Shown one piece after another: positions 1 through 8,257 of a stretch of 64,000 nucleotides of DNA (the stretch's first letter is position 1; every line of letters starts with the position of its first letter). Source of the DNA: Pseudaeromonas aegiceratis (GTDB taxonomy: Bacteria; Pseudomonadota; Gammaproteobacteria; Enterobacterales; Aeromonadaceae). The stretch spans positions 310,001 through 374,000 of the forward strand of contig NZ_CP158016.1 in assembly GCF_046254905.1 (NCBI RefSeq). The letters are read 5' to 3'. The notes below the pieces were generated by a model. That model did not search any database. It was not told the DNA's origin and saw only the letters and a list, made by a program, of their open reading frames with translations. The position numbers were made by a program, and so were the translations under genes.

Positions 1-756
1 ACCCAGAGCCAGGCCGGCAAGTTCGAGCTGGCCCAGGGCGGCACCCTGCTGCTGGACGAGATCGGCGAGCTGCCCCTTGTGCTGCAATCCAAGCTGCTGC
101 GAGTACTGCAGGAGCGGGAGGTGGAGCGGTTGGGCAGCCATCAGCGCATCCCGCTGGACGTGCGCATCATAGCCGCCAGCAACCGGGATCTGCGCAACAT
201 GGTGGAGCAGGGCCGCTTCCGCCAGGACCTCTTCTACCGGCTGGACGTGTTGCCCCTGCAGTGGCCGGCGCTGCGGGAGCGCCCCGCCGATATTCTGCCG
301 TTGGCCCAGCACTTTCTCAGCCGCTACGCCCCTGAGCCGGGCTATCGCATCGGCATGGCTGCGGCCCAGCAGCTGCTGGCCTATCCCTGGCCGGGCAATG
401 TGCGGGAGCTTGAGAACGTCATCCGCCGCGCCTTGATCCTGAGCCGTGGCCTGACCCTGCACCCCGAGGAGCTGCAGCTGCCCATGCCCGCCAGCGTGGC
501 GGTACCGGCGGCCGTCTCCCTGGTGGAGGTGCCCCTGGCGCCCCTGGCGCCGCGGGAGGCCGAGGCCCCCGCGCCCAGCCTCCATGCCAGCAAGCGCCTG
601 GCCGAGTTCCAGTGCGTGCTGGAGACCCTCAAGCGTTTCAAGGGCCACAGAACCCGCACCGCCGAGGCCCTGGGCATGACCACCCGGGCCCTGCGCTACA
701 AGCTGGCGGCCATGCGGGATCAGGGTATCGACATCGATCAATTGGTCTGTATCTGA
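1..756 (+). CDS. lafK: Sigma54-dependent flagellar activator, LafK type (3' part)
   Basis: The gene is open from the first base, so its start lies before the window. The visible 251 residues begin inside the AAA+ domain: the GKFE segment, a Walker B box (GGTLLLDEIGEL), the LLRVLQE helix, the FRQDLFYRL segment and the sensor-2 region PWPGNVRELENVIRRA. A linker then leads to a C-terminal Fis-type helix-turn-helix (about residues 210-245, KRFKGHRTRTAEAL). This is the architecture of bacterial enhancer-binding proteins that open sigma54 promoters. It sits 25 bp upstream of fliE and is probably cotranscribed with it. LafK is inferred from the lateral-type gene order; a polar FlrA/FlrC type is the alternative. 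The receiver or sensor domain cannot be seen. Confidence 0.85.
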   Translation, partial: TQSQAGKFELAQGGTLLLDEIGELPLVLQSKLLRVLQEREVERLGSHQRIPLDVRIIAASNRDLRNMVEQGRFRQDLFYRLDVLPLQWPALRERPADILPLAQHFLSRYAPEPGYRIGMAAAQQLLAYPWPGNVRELENVIRRALILSRGLTLHPEELQLPMPASVAVPAAVSLVEVPLAPLAPREAEAPAPSLHASKRLAEFQCVLETLKRFKGHRTRTAEALGMTTRALRYKLAAMRDQGIDIDQLVCI

Positions 757-781
757 CGGACATAACAACAAGGAGCATGCC

Positions 782-1120
782 ATGAGCATCGAAGCGGTGA
801 CGGCGGGAAATGAGCTGATGCAACAGATGCGGGTGTTGGCGGCGGAGGCGGCCAGCATTGCACCGGCCGCACCGGAGCCGGCTCTGGGGGGCGGCGTCCC
901 GGCGGATTTCGCCAGCTATATGCAGGCCAGCATCCAGGGGGTCAACGCCCAGCAACTGGATGCCAGCGCGCGCATGCAGGCGGTGGAGGCCGGTGAGAGT
1001 ACGGATCTGGTGGGCACCATGATCAGCAGCCAGAAGGCCAGCCTGAGCTTCTCGGCCCTGGTGCAGGTGCGCAACAAGCTGATGAGCGGCCTGGACGACA
1101 TCATGGACATGGCGCTGTAG
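782..1120 (+). CDS. fliE: Flagellar hook-basal body protein FliE
   Basis: A 112-residue protein, the usual size of FliE, the adaptor between the MS ring and the proximal rod. The C-terminal half carries the family pattern FASYMQASIQGVNAQQLDA followed by VGTMISSQKASLSFSALVQVRNKL, which ends in a DIMDM-type tail. The start has a good ribosome site (AAGGAG, about 6 bp upstream). First gene of a tightly packed fliEFGHIJ run, 10 bp before fliF. The N-terminal 40 residues are Ala-rich and poorly conserved, as is common in this family. Confidence 0.95.
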   Translation: MSIEAVTAGNELMQQMRVLAAEAASIAPAAPEPALGGGVPADFASYMQASIQGVNAQQLDASARMQAVEAGESTDLVGTMISSQKASLSFSALVQVRNKLMSGLDDIMDMAL

Positions 1121-1130
1121 GACGGGATAG

Positions 1131-2840
1131 ATGAATCAGAAGACCAAGCGACGGGCCCTGGATGAGCGGGCCGGTCAGGCCAAGGCCGCGGTAGGCAGCC
1201 TGTTGGCCCAGTGGCGCAGCCAGTCCCGGGACAACCGTTCCGTGCTGGTCATCGCCCTGCTGGCAGCCCTGGTGGCGGCCAGCATAGTGGTGATCCTGTG
1301 GACCGCCGGCCAGAGCTATGTGCCCCTATATGGGCGGCAGGAGATGTACGATACCGCCAACATCCTCGAGCTGCTGGAGAAGGATCAGGTGCCCTTCAAG
1401 CTGGACGTGGCCAGCGGTCAGGTGCTGGTGCCCGAGAGCCAGCTGGCCCAGGTGCGCATCCGTCTGGCGGCCCATGGCGTGCGGGCCGCCATGCCCGCCG
1501 GCATGGAGGGGCTCGAAGGCAAGGTGGGGCTGGGCACCAGCGAGTTCATGGAGACCATGCGCTACCGCAACGCCCTGGAGGGCGAGCTGGCCCGCACCAT
1601 CATAGGGTTGGATGGGGTGCGCAGCGCCCGGGTCCACCTGGCCATCCCCAAACGCACCCTGTTTGTCGGCCGGGAGGAGGAGAAGCCCTCCGCCTCCGTG
1701 ATGCTGGATCTGGCCGCCGGCGCCGAGCTGGAGCCGGGGCAGGTGGAGGCCATCCTCAACCTGGTGGCAGGCAGCGTCAGCGGCATGAAGCCGGACGCGG
1801 TGACCGTAGTGGATCAGGCCGGCCGCCTGCTGAGCGCCCAGCTGCGCCAGGGGGAGAGCGGTCATTTGAGCGTGCAGCAGATCGACTATGTGCGCCGGCT
1901 GGAGGACTACATCCGCCAGCGGGCCGCCGACATGCTCTACCCCATGCTGGGCAGCGACAACTTCCGCATCCAGGTGGCGGCGGACGTGGACTTCAACAAG
2001 GTGGAGCAGACCGAGGAGGCCATGCCCGGTCAGCCGGTGCTGCGCAGCGAGAGCGGCAAGCAGGACAACTCCCTGGATCGCATCGCCGCCGGCATCCCGG
2101 GGGCCCTGTCCAACCGGCCGCCCCAGACGGTGTCCGGCGCCGGCGCCACAGCGCCGGAACCCCAGAGCGCCCGCAACGAGCGCAGCGAGTTCAAGCGCGA
2201 CTATGTGGTGGGCCGTTCCGTCACCCATACCCAGTTCCAGCAGGGCCGGCTGCAACACCTGCAGGTGTCGGTGCTGCTGAACCAGAACGCCGCCCCCAAG
2301 GAGGGCTGGAGCGCCGATCAGCTCACCGAGATCCACGGCCTGGTGGAGCGGGCGGTGGGCTTTGTCGCCGAGCGGGGGGATCAGATCAGCCTGACCAGTT
2401 TCCCCTTCACCGAGTCGGCGGTGGACCCGGGCAACTTCGGTGAGGCCTGGTGGCAACAGCCGCTGTTCCAGAATAGCCTGCGCTACGGCATGGGCACCCT
2501 GTTGTGCCTGCTGCTGGTGCTGTTGGGCATCCGGCCCCTGGTGAACTACCTGGTGCAGCAGCATCGCCATGAGCGGGCCGAGCGGGACGACGAGGCGCTG
2601 GCGGCCTTGCCGGAGGGCCTGGTGGCCGACGGCGAGTCGCCGGTCCAGGCCCCCGCCGTCGTCACCAGCCCGGTGCCGGCCAAGGCGGCCCCCATGCCCC
2701 TGTCGGTGGATGAGCTGCCGCCGGTGGGCAGCGATCTGGATGTGCAACTGGCCCACCTGCACCTGATGGTGGAGCAGGAGACGGCGCGGGTGACGGAAGT
2801 GCTCAAACTCTGGGTGAACGGACAACATGAACGAAATTAA
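1131..2840 (+). CDS. fliF: Flagellar MS-ring protein FliF
   Basis: 569 residues, normal for FliF, the inner-membrane ring on which rotor and export gate assemble. One membrane segment lies near residues 38-58 (VLVIALLAALVAASIVVILW) and the second near 453-475 (GTLLCLLLVLLGIRPLVNYL). Between them are the ring-building motifs, for example GLGTSEFMETMRYRNALEGE and ARVHLAIPKRTLF. The C-terminal cytoplasmic tail ends with a motif suited to FliG binding (ARVTEVLKLWVN). The 3' end overlaps fliG by 14 bp, indicating translational coupling. Confidence 0.97.
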   Translation: MNQKTKRRALDERAGQAKAAVGSLLAQWRSQSRDNRSVLVIALLAALVAASIVVILWTAGQSYVPLYGRQEMYDTANILELLEKDQVPFKLDVASGQVLVPESQLAQVRIRLAAHGVRAAMPAGMEGLEGKVGLGTSEFMETMRYRNALEGELARTIIGLDGVRSARVHLAIPKRTLFVGREEEKPSASVMLDLAAGAELEPGQVEAILNLVAGSVSGMKPDAVTVVDQAGRLLSAQLRQGESGHLSVQQIDYVRRLEDYIRQRAADMLYPMLGSDNFRIQVAADVDFNKVEQTEEAMPGQPVLRSESGKQDNSLDRIAAGIPGALSNRPPQTVSGAGATAPEPQSARNERSEFKRDYVVGRSVTHTQFQQGRLQHLQVSVLLNQNAAPKEGWSADQLTEIHGLVERAVGFVAERGDQISLTSFPFTESAVDPGNFGEAWWQQPLFQNSLRYGMGTLLCLLLVLLGIRPLVNYLVQQHRHERAERDDEALAALPEGLVADGESPVQAPAVVTSPVPAKAAPMPLSVDELPPVGSDLDVQLAHLHLMVEQETARVTEVLKLWVNGQHERN

Positions 2841-3855
2841 TCTCAACCAGGCCGCGGTGGATCTGCAGATCGACGATCTGGAGAAGGCGGCCATCCTGAT
2901 GCTGAGCATGGGGGAGGAGGCCGCCGCCAAGATCTTCAAGCGCCTCAAGCGCGACGAGGTGCGCAAGCTGAGCGCTGCCATCGCCAAGCTGCAGCACGTC
3001 AGCACCGTCGAGGTGAAGTGGATACTGCAGCAGTTCTTCGGCCTCTATCAGGAGCAGAGCGGCATCAACGGCACCTCCCGCCTCTATTTGCAGCGGACGC
3101 TGGATCTGGCCCTGGGGCCGCGCTTCGCCCGCAGCATGCTGGATGGCCTGTACGGCGAAGAGGTGGGCCAGGAGCTGCAGCTGCTGCAATGGGTGCCGCC
3201 TGAGGTGATCGGCAGCTTCTTTGCCAAGGAGCACCCCCAGCTGCAGGCGGTGCTGCTCTCCTTCCTGCCGGCGGATCTCTCCTCGGCGGTGCTGGAGGTG
3301 TTTCCGCCAGATACCCATGACGATCTGCTGTTTCGGGTGGCCAACCTCAAGGAGATCAACGACGTCATGCTCCATGAGCTGCGGCTGACCATCAACCGCT
3401 GCCTGGAGTTCGTCACCGAGCTGGCGGGCACCCAGGTGGACGGCGTCAAGCAAGTGGCGGAGATCCTCAACCGCTACCGCGGTGACCGTGGCCGGGTGCT
3501 GGATACCCTGCGCCAGTACAACCAAGGGGTGGCGGTGGAGGTGGAGCGCAGCATGTTCACCTTCGATGCCCTGGCCCGCCAGAACGCCGAGGTGTTGCAG
3601 GAGCTGTTTCAGGAGATCCCCGCCGATCTGCTGGCCCTGGCCCTCAAGGGCACCGAGGGCAGCTTTCGCAAGGCCCTGCTGGGGGCGCTGCCCAAGCGGA
3701 TGGCCCAGTCCCTGGAGACCCAGATCCGGGCCCAGGGCGCCATTCCCCTCAGCAAGGTGGAGCAGGCCCGTGCCGACATCATGCAGCAGGTGCGCGCCCT
3801 GGTGGAGCAGGGCAGCATAGAGTTCCAGCTGTTTGACGAACAGGTGGTGAGCTGA
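2827..3855 (+). CDS. fliG: Flagellar motor switch protein FliG
   Basis: 342 residues. The N-terminal domain (KAAILMLSMGEEAAAKIFKR) binds FliF. The middle and C-terminal armadillo-like domains follow (HPQLQAVLLSFLPADLSSAV; MFTFDALARQNAEVLQELFQ). The last ends with a charged torque helix region (LALALKGTEGSFRKALLGAL). FliG transmits torque from the stator to the rotor. The start overlaps the fliF stop by 14 bp and the gene ends in TGATG, shared with fliH. A chromosome of this kind usually carries a second, polar fliG; only this copy is visible. Confidence 0.97.
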   Translation: MNEINLNQAAVDLQIDDLEKAAILMLSMGEEAAAKIFKRLKRDEVRKLSAAIAKLQHVSTVEVKWILQQFFGLYQEQSGINGTSRLYLQRTLDLALGPRFARSMLDGLYGEEVGQELQLLQWVPPEVIGSFFAKEHPQLQAVLLSFLPADLSSAVLEVFPPDTHDDLLFRVANLKEINDVMLHELRLTINRCLEFVTELAGTQVDGVKQVAEILNRYRGDRGRVLDTLRQYNQGVAVEVERSMFTFDALARQNAEVLQELFQEIPADLLALALKGTEGSFRKALLGALPKRMAQSLETQIRAQGAIPLSKVEQARADIMQQVRALVEQGSIEFQLFDEQVVS

Positions 3856-4544
3856 TGCGGCGTCAGGGACGCAAGCTCAGCGTTACCACCCGTCCCCAGA
3901 CGGTCAAGCCCTATCACTTTCCCGGTCTGCCGGGCAGCCAGGCGGCGCCGGATCCCCAGACCGCCTGGCAGCAGGGCTATGACCAGGGGCTGGAGCAGGG
4001 CCGTCAGGCCGGCCACGAAGAGGGGCTGGCCATGGGGCTGGAAGAGGGCCGCGAGCAGGGTCGCGCCGAGGGGCTGACCCGTGGCCAGCAACAGGGTGAA
4101 CGGCAGGGTCGGGCCGCCTTCGAGCAGGCCCTGGCCCCGGTGCAGGCGCTGCTGAGCACCCTGACCGACTGGCAGGCGGCACAGCGCCCCCTACAACAGG
4201 CGCTCATTGAGGCGCTGGTGGAGCAGGTGGCGCGCCAGGTGATCCAGCAGGAGCTGCGGCAGCATCCCGAGGTGGTGGCGGATCTGGTGAGCCGCCTGCT
4301 GGCCGGCCTGCCGGCGGAGTCGCAGAATCTGAGCCTCTGGCTGAGCCCGACGGATCAGGCGGCCCTGGCCGCCATCGGCGTCACCGAGTTGCAGGGTTGG
4401 CCGCTCAAGGCCTGTGCCAGCCTGCAACCGGGGGACTGCCGGCTGGAGCAGCCGGACACTACCCTGGAATCCCTGTGTGCCGAGCGCCTGACCCAGGCCC
4501 TGGCGGCGGTGTCGACCCTGCTGGAAGAGGCTCAGCCATGCTGA
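3855..4544 (+). CDS. fliH: Flagellar assembly protein FliH
   Basis: 229 residues. FliH is the stator-like regulator of the export ATPase FliI. The N-terminal part holds the family hallmark, a long run of Gly-x-x-x-Gly-type repeats at about residues 38-80 (GYDQGLEQGRQAGHEEG and onward). A predicted helical domain and a C-terminal FliI-binding domain follow (LIEALVEQVARQVIQQEL). The start codon overlaps the fliG stop (TGATG) and the stop overlaps the fliI start. Confidence 0.93.
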   Translation: MRRQGRKLSVTTRPQTVKPYHFPGLPGSQAAPDPQTAWQQGYDQGLEQGRQAGHEEGLAMGLEEGREQGRAEGLTRGQQQGERQGRAAFEQALAPVQALLSTLTDWQAAQRPLQQALIEALVEQVARQVIQQELRQHPEVVADLVSRLLAGLPAESQNLSLWLSPTDQAALAAIGVTELQGWPLKACASLQPGDCRLEQPDTTLESLCAERLTQALAAVSTLLEEAQPC

Positions 4545-5860
4545 GCGGCTGGTTTGAGGCCTGCCTGACCGGCAGCCGGCAGCTGCCGCCCATCCGGCCG
4601 GCCCGCCGCTATGGCCGGCTGTTGCAGGTCACTGGCCTGACCCTGCAGGTGGTGGGTTGTCCGCTGCAGCTGGGGCAGCGCTGTCTGGTGGAGACCCAGG
4701 ATGAACCCCTGGAGGCCGAGGCGGTAGGCTTCGATCGCCAGTTCACCTATCTGATGCCCCTGGTACCTGTGCACGGCCTGCATCCCGGTGCACGGGTCTG
4801 GGCGCCGGAGCAGGCCCCGGGCCTGTTACTGGGGGATCACCTGCTGGGCCGGGTGGTGGACGGCCTGCTGCGACCGCTGGACGGCCAGCCGCTGCCCCAG
4901 ACCGGCACGCGGGTGGCCTGGCAGGGCCAGAGCCCCAACCCCTTGCTGCGGCGGCCGGTGACCGAGCCGCTCAACGTGGGGGTGCGGGCCATCAACGCCC
5001 TGCTCACCCCCGGCAAGGGCCAGCGTCTGGGGCTGTTTGCCGGTTCCGGGGTGGGCAAGAGCATGTTGCTGGGCATGATGACCCGCTACACCTCGGCGCA
5101 GATCGTCATCGTTGGCCTCATCGGCGAGCGGGGTCGGGAGGTGCGGGAGTTCATCGAACAGGCCCTGGGCGCCGAGGGGCGCCGGCGGGCCGTGGTGGTG
5201 GCGGCGCCGGCGGATCAATCCCCCCTGTTGCGGCTGCGGGCCGCCGAGCTGTGCCACCGGCTGGCGGAATATTACCGGGATGCCGGCCACGACGTCCTGC
5301 TGCTGATGGACTCCCTCACCCGCTATGCCCAGGCCCAGCGGGAGATTGGCCTGGCTATCGGCGAGCCCCCCGCCACCCGCGGTTATCCCCCTTCCGTCTT
5401 CTCGCTGCTGACCCGGCTGGTGGAGCGGGCCGGCAACGGCGTCAGCCCCCAGGGCAGCCTCACCGCCTTCTATACGGTGCTGGCGGAAGGGGACGATCAG
5501 CTAGATCCCATCGCCGACGCCGCCCGGGCCATCCTGGACGGCCACCTGGTGCTCAGCCGCCGCCTGGCGGAGCAGGGCCACTATCCGGCCATCGACATCA
5601 ACGCCTCGGTGAGCCGGGTCATGCCCCAGCTGGTGAGCGCCGAGCAGCTGGCTCGCGCCACCCGGCTGCGCCAGCTGCTGGCCCGCTACCAGCAGGTGCG
5701 GGAGCTGTTGCCCCTGGGGGGTTACCAGCCGGGTCACGACAGCGAGCTGGACGAGGCGGTGCGCCGCTATCCCGAGTTGGCGTCCTTCCTGCGTCAGGGG
5801 CTGCATGATGCCTACGATCTGGCGGCCAGTCAGCAGGCGCTGGAGGCGCTGCTGGCATGA
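4538..5860 (+). CDS. fliI: Flagellum-specific export ATPase FliI
   Basis: 440 residues with ATG at 4538, which overlaps the end of fliH by 7 bp. The same frame stays open upstream, but those codons read through fliH and give no family sequence. Walker A is FAGSGVGKS near residue 168, followed by IVIVGLIGERGREVREF and the Walker B region DVLLLMDSLTRYAQAQREI. This is the F1-beta-like ATPase that energises unloading of export substrates. ATG at 5857 of fliJ overlaps its stop. Confidence 0.96.
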   Translation: MLSGWFEACLTGSRQLPPIRPARRYGRLLQVTGLTLQVVGCPLQLGQRCLVETQDEPLEAEAVGFDRQFTYLMPLVPVHGLHPGARVWAPEQAPGLLLGDHLLGRVVDGLLRPLDGQPLPQTGTRVAWQGQSPNPLLRRPVTEPLNVGVRAINALLTPGKGQRLGLFAGSGVGKSMLLGMMTRYTSAQIVIVGLIGERGREVREFIEQALGAEGRRRAVVVAAPADQSPLLRLRAAELCHRLAEYYRDAGHDVLLLMDSLTRYAQAQREIGLAIGEPPATRGYPPSVFSLLTRLVERAGNGVSPQGSLTAFYTVLAEGDDQLDPIADAARAILDGHLVLSRRLAEQGHYPAIDINASVSRVMPQLVSAEQLARATRLRQLLARYQQVRELLPLGGYQPGHDSELDEAVRRYPELASFLRQGLHDAYDLAASQQALEALLA

Positions 5861-6267
5861 TGGGCCGTTATCTGGATCTGCAGCGCCAGCAGCTCTCCCG
5901 TCAGGGGGACGCCCGGCAGGCGTTGCAGGATCAGCTGGTGCGGGAGCGGCAGCGGGTGCAGCAGTTGCGCGAAGCCCTGGCCAAGATGGGTCAGGCGCTG
6001 GATCTACGCCAGGGGCTGGTGCGGGAGAATTACTACCAGATGCAGCAGAGTCTGCGCCGCCTGCTGGCTCAGCAGCAGGACAAGGTGGTGGCGGTGGAGC
6101 AGCAGCTGGCGGCCCAGGAGCAGCAGTGGCGGGCCCTGCTGGGCAAGGTGAAGGGACTGGAGTTGCTGTTGCGTCAGCAGGCGGCCCAGGCGGCGGCCCA
6201 GGCCGCCCGCCGGGAGCAGCGCCTGCTGGATGAGTTCAATACGGTACGCTGGTGCCGGGGAGACTAG
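5857..6267 (+). CDS. fliJ: Flagellar export chaperone FliJ
   Basis: 136 residues, almost entirely predicted coiled coil and rich in Gln, Arg and Leu, as expected for FliJ, the central stalk-like partner of FliI. Two ATG codons in tandem (5857 and 5860) are possible starts, both overlapping the fliI stop. The assignment rests on size, composition and position, since FliJ sequences diverge strongly. The 3' end overlaps the converging flgN gene by 32 bp, with no room for a terminator between them. Confidence 0.88.
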   Translation: MMGRYLDLQRQQLSRQGDARQALQDQLVRERQRVQQLREALAKMGQALDLRQGLVRENYYQMQQSLRRLLAQQQDKVVAVEQQLAAQEQQWRALLGKVKGLELLLRQQAAQAAAQAARREQRLLDEFNTVRWCRGD

Positions 6268-6688
6268 GCCGGTAGTCGTTGCTGGGTTCGCCGTAGAGCA
6301 TGCGGCGGATCACCTCGTGCTGGCACAAGAGGGTGCGACCGTTGCGTTCGTTTTGCTGCTGGCAGGCCTGCACCAGCGCCTGCAGCTGCTGCCAATGGGG
6401 GGCCAGCCGTTCCTGTAACGGGCCCGGCAGGCGACCCAGCAACTGGCGCATGCCGCCGTCGTTGCCGCTGAAGCCCAGAAGGCGCAGCCAGTCGGAACGC
6501 TCACGGGCTCGGCTCTGCAGCTTGGCCACCAGCTGGCGCTGGCTCTCCAGGGAGCTGGTCAGTCCCTGGGCGTCCCGCTGCCGTAGCTGGTCATGCTGGG
6601 CCAGCAGGAGCTCCCGCAGCAGGTGATAATCCAGAATGTCCTGCTGGACACCCCCCACCAGCCGGCTCAGGCACTCCCGACTGTTCAA
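6236..6688 (-). CDS. flgN: Flagellar export chaperone FlgN
   Basis: I start this gene at TTG 6688, which overlaps the flgM stop (TTGA) and has GGAG about 11 bp upstream. That gives 150 residues, close to normal. The open frame continues further upstream but only by reading through flgM. The helical protein (LVGGVQQDILDYHLLRELLL) fits FlgN, the chaperone of FlgK and FlgL. Position next to flgM and flgA supports this. The 3' end overlaps fliJ on the other strand. Function rests mainly on context, because FlgN is weakly conserved. Confidence 0.8.
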   Translation of the reverse strand: MNSRECLSRLVGGVQQDILDYHLLRELLLAQHDQLRQRDAQGLTSSLESQRQLVAKLQSRARERSDWLRLLGFSGNDGGMRQLLGRLPGPLQERLAPHWQQLQALVQACQQQNERNGRTLLCQHEVIRRMLYGEPSNDYRPSLPGTSVPY

Positions 6689-6978
6689 TTGCGATGCATC
6701 TCCAGGATGGCCTGGCTCAGGGTCGTCAGATCCAGATCCAGCTGGCCGTCCGCCAGGGACTGGCGAATGGTCTGCACCTTGTCCATGTCCACCTCGTCGG
6801 TCTCCGCCATGGCGGATTGCACCTGGTCCAGCCACAGGGCGTCGGCGCTGAGCTGGTAGTCGGCCTCGGCACCGCTACGGCTGTCGGTGGCACCGGTCTG
6901 CGCCGCCCGCACCTCGGTGATCTGGCCCACATACGGGTTGTCTATCAGCAGCGCCTTGGCGCCGTCGGTAATCTTCAT
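6685..6978 (-). CDS. flgM: Anti-sigma28 factor FlgM
   Basis: 97 residues starting at ATG 6978 behind a strong ribosome site (CAGGAGGGG). The N-terminus is disordered-looking. The C-terminal helical part (VDMDKVQTIRQSLADGQLDL followed by LTTLSQAILEMHRN) matches the sigma28-binding region of FlgM: K-V-x-x-I-R-x-x-(I/L)-x-x-G and a terminal helix. FlgM holds the flagellar sigma factor inactive until the hook is finished and it is exported. It lies between flgA and flgN, as in other lateral flagellar loci. Confidence 0.92.
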   Translation of the reverse strand: MKITDGAKALLIDNPYVGQITEVRAAQTGATDSRSGAEADYQLSADALWLDQVQSAMAETDEVDMDKVQTIRQSLADGQLDLDLTTLSQAILEMHRN

Positions 6979-7042
6979 GCCCCCTCCTGTCTGTTGCCTA
7001 GGGTAAGAGCGACCGCCGGCCGCCAAAACTTGAATCCGGCTG

Positions 7043-7795
7043 CTAAAACAGTGATTCCACCTGCTGGGGCCCGCTGACCCTGGCCTTGATCCGCTTGCCG
7101 CTGCTGCTGTTGCGCACCGGGATCACCTCCCCCAGATGGCCGTCCGCTTCGGCCACCCCCTGGGTGCTGGCGCTGAAGCCGTCCTGCTGGGCGGTGATCA
7201 TCACCACGTCCCCCTTGTGCACCGCCAGCGGCGGATCCAGCCGTTCCCGGCTGAGCAACTCGCCCATGCGGATCCGGCGGGGCGCCAGGTAGCCCAACAG
7301 GCTGTCGCTCACCGGGCTGAAGCTGCGTCTCAGGGTGCTGAGCTCCACCAGCTGGGGCTGCAGATCCGCCGCCTGCAGCGCCTGGCCCTTCTCCAGGGTG
7401 CGGGCCGCCACCCAGACCTTGAGCATCAGGCGCACCGTCACCTCGCCGCGGCTCTGCCAGCCGGGGCTGTCGGGACAGCGCAGCAGGAAGCTCTGCCGGC
7501 CCCAGGGGGGCGCCGTGGGGTTGCTGCGGCTCAGGCTCACCGGTTGCTGGCAGGGGGGCAGGTGGGCCGCGCCGTCGGGCAGCTTGGGCTGCAGCTCCAC
7601 CCCTTCGGCCTGCCAGCGCTGTGCGGTCAGCCAGTCCGTCAGGTTCTGCTGGGCCGCCTGTTGCAGCTGCGCTAACAGAGGCGCCGCCGGCTCGTCGGCC
7701 CGCAGGGGGGCGGAAGCCAGCAGGGAAGCCAACCACCAGGCCAGCAGCGGAAACCGGATTTCCCATCGGCGGTGCCTTGAGGCGTAAATTTTCAT
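7043..7795 (-). CDS. flgA: Flagellar P-ring assembly chaperone FlgA
   Basis: 250 residues. An N-terminal signal peptide ends near residue 33 (LLASAPLRADEP), so the protein is periplasmic. The C-terminal half holds the SAF-type domain (VAARTLEKGQALQAADLQ; GYLAPRRIRMGELLSRERLD; VHKGDVVMITAQQDG). FlgA assists FlgI assembly around the rod. It is transcribed away from flgB across a 91-bp region and leads the flgA-flgM-flgN unit. Confidence 0.95.
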   Translation of the reverse strand: MKIYASRHRRWEIRFPLLAWWLASLLASAPLRADEPAAPLLAQLQQAAQQNLTDWLTAQRWQAEGVELQPKLPDGAAHLPPCQQPVSLSRSNPTAPPWGRQSFLLRCPDSPGWQSRGEVTVRLMLKVWVAARTLEKGQALQAADLQPQLVELSTLRRSFSPVSDSLLGYLAPRRIRMGELLSRERLDPPLAVHKGDVVMITAQQDGFSASTQGVAEADGHLGEVIPVRNSSSGKRIKARVSGPQQVESLF

Positions 7796-7817
7796 AAGTC
7801 CTTGAAATACAATGGCA

Positions 7818-7835
7818 AGTCATTATGGCATGACT
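7818..7835. promoter_or_regulatory. Inverted repeat between flgA and flgB
   Basis: AGTCAT, a 6-bp spacer (TATGGC) and ATGACT form a perfect dyad in the divergent flgA/flgB region. It overlaps the upstream element of the candidate sigma54 promoter. It could be a regulator-binding site; no protein can be assigned from sequence alone. Confidence 0.35.
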
Positions 7836-7841
7836 CTTGTT
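7826..7841 (+). promoter_or_regulatory. Candidate sigma54 promoter of flgB operon
   Basis: TGGCATGACTCTTGTT matches the sigma54 -24/-12 consensus TGGCACG-N4-TTGCW at 10 of 12 fixed positions. The GG is intact, the spacing of 10 is correct, but the -12 dinucleotide is GT instead of GC. The distance to the GTG start of flgB (7887) leaves a leader of roughly 35 bases. A LafK-type activator upstream makes sigma54 control plausible. Confidence 0.42.
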
Positions 7842-7886
7842 AAGTGATTCTGGCAAAGAGTCACCACAAGCTCAACAGGAGGCAGG

Positions 7887-8255
7887 GTGGGAATTCGATT
7901 CGAAGAGGCGCTGGGGCTGACCCCCTATGCCCTGGAGGTCAAGCTGGCCCGGGCCGAGGTCATCGCCGGCAACCTGGCCAACGTGGATACCCCGGGCTAT
8001 CTGGCGCGGGATCTGGACTACCAGGCCGTCATGGCGGATGTCAGCGCGGCGATGCAGGACGGCGATACGGCGAGCGGCCCCCAGGGCGAGGATCTGCTGT
8101 ACCGCATGCCGTTTCAGACTGCCCAGGACGGCAATACGGTGGAGTTGCAGGTGGAGCAGGGCAAGTTCGCCCAGAACAGCCAGGCGTTCGACACCAGCAT
8201 TAACTTCCTCACCCAACAGTTTCGCGGCCTGAAGACCGCCATCGAAGGGAGCTGA
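7887..8255 (+). CDS. flgB: Flagellar basal-body rod protein FlgB
   Basis: 122 residues from GTG 7887, preceded by AGGAGG. The N-terminal rod signature is clear (ARAEVIAGNLANVDTPGYLA), as is the C-terminal helix (NSQAFDTSINFLTQQFRGLK). FlgB is the proximal-rod subunit next to FliE. First gene of the twelve-gene flgB-L run, with the flgC start 2 bp after its stop. Confidence 0.96.
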   Translation: MGIRFEEALGLTPYALEVKLARAEVIAGNLANVDTPGYLARDLDYQAVMADVSAAMQDGDTASGPQGEDLLYRMPFQTAQDGNTVELQVEQGKFAQNSQAFDTSINFLTQQFRGLKTAIEGS

Positions 8256-8257
8256 GC

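Noticed and set aside
1211..2443. Long open frame (410 codons) inside fliF
   Set aside because: It reads as Arg/Gly/Pro-rich low-complexity sequence, as expected of a shifted frame in a GC-rich gene, and fliF in the other frame has full family motifs.
6990..7030. Possible sigma28 promoter before flgM (TCAAGTTT on the minus strand)
   Set aside because: The -35 half matches 7 of 8 bases, but no -10 half resembling GCCGATAA is found at a suitable distance.
7853..7880. Minus-strand GG-N9-GC element as sigma54 promoter for flgA
   Set aside because: Spacing between GG and GC is nine, while sigma54 promoters need ten almost without exception.
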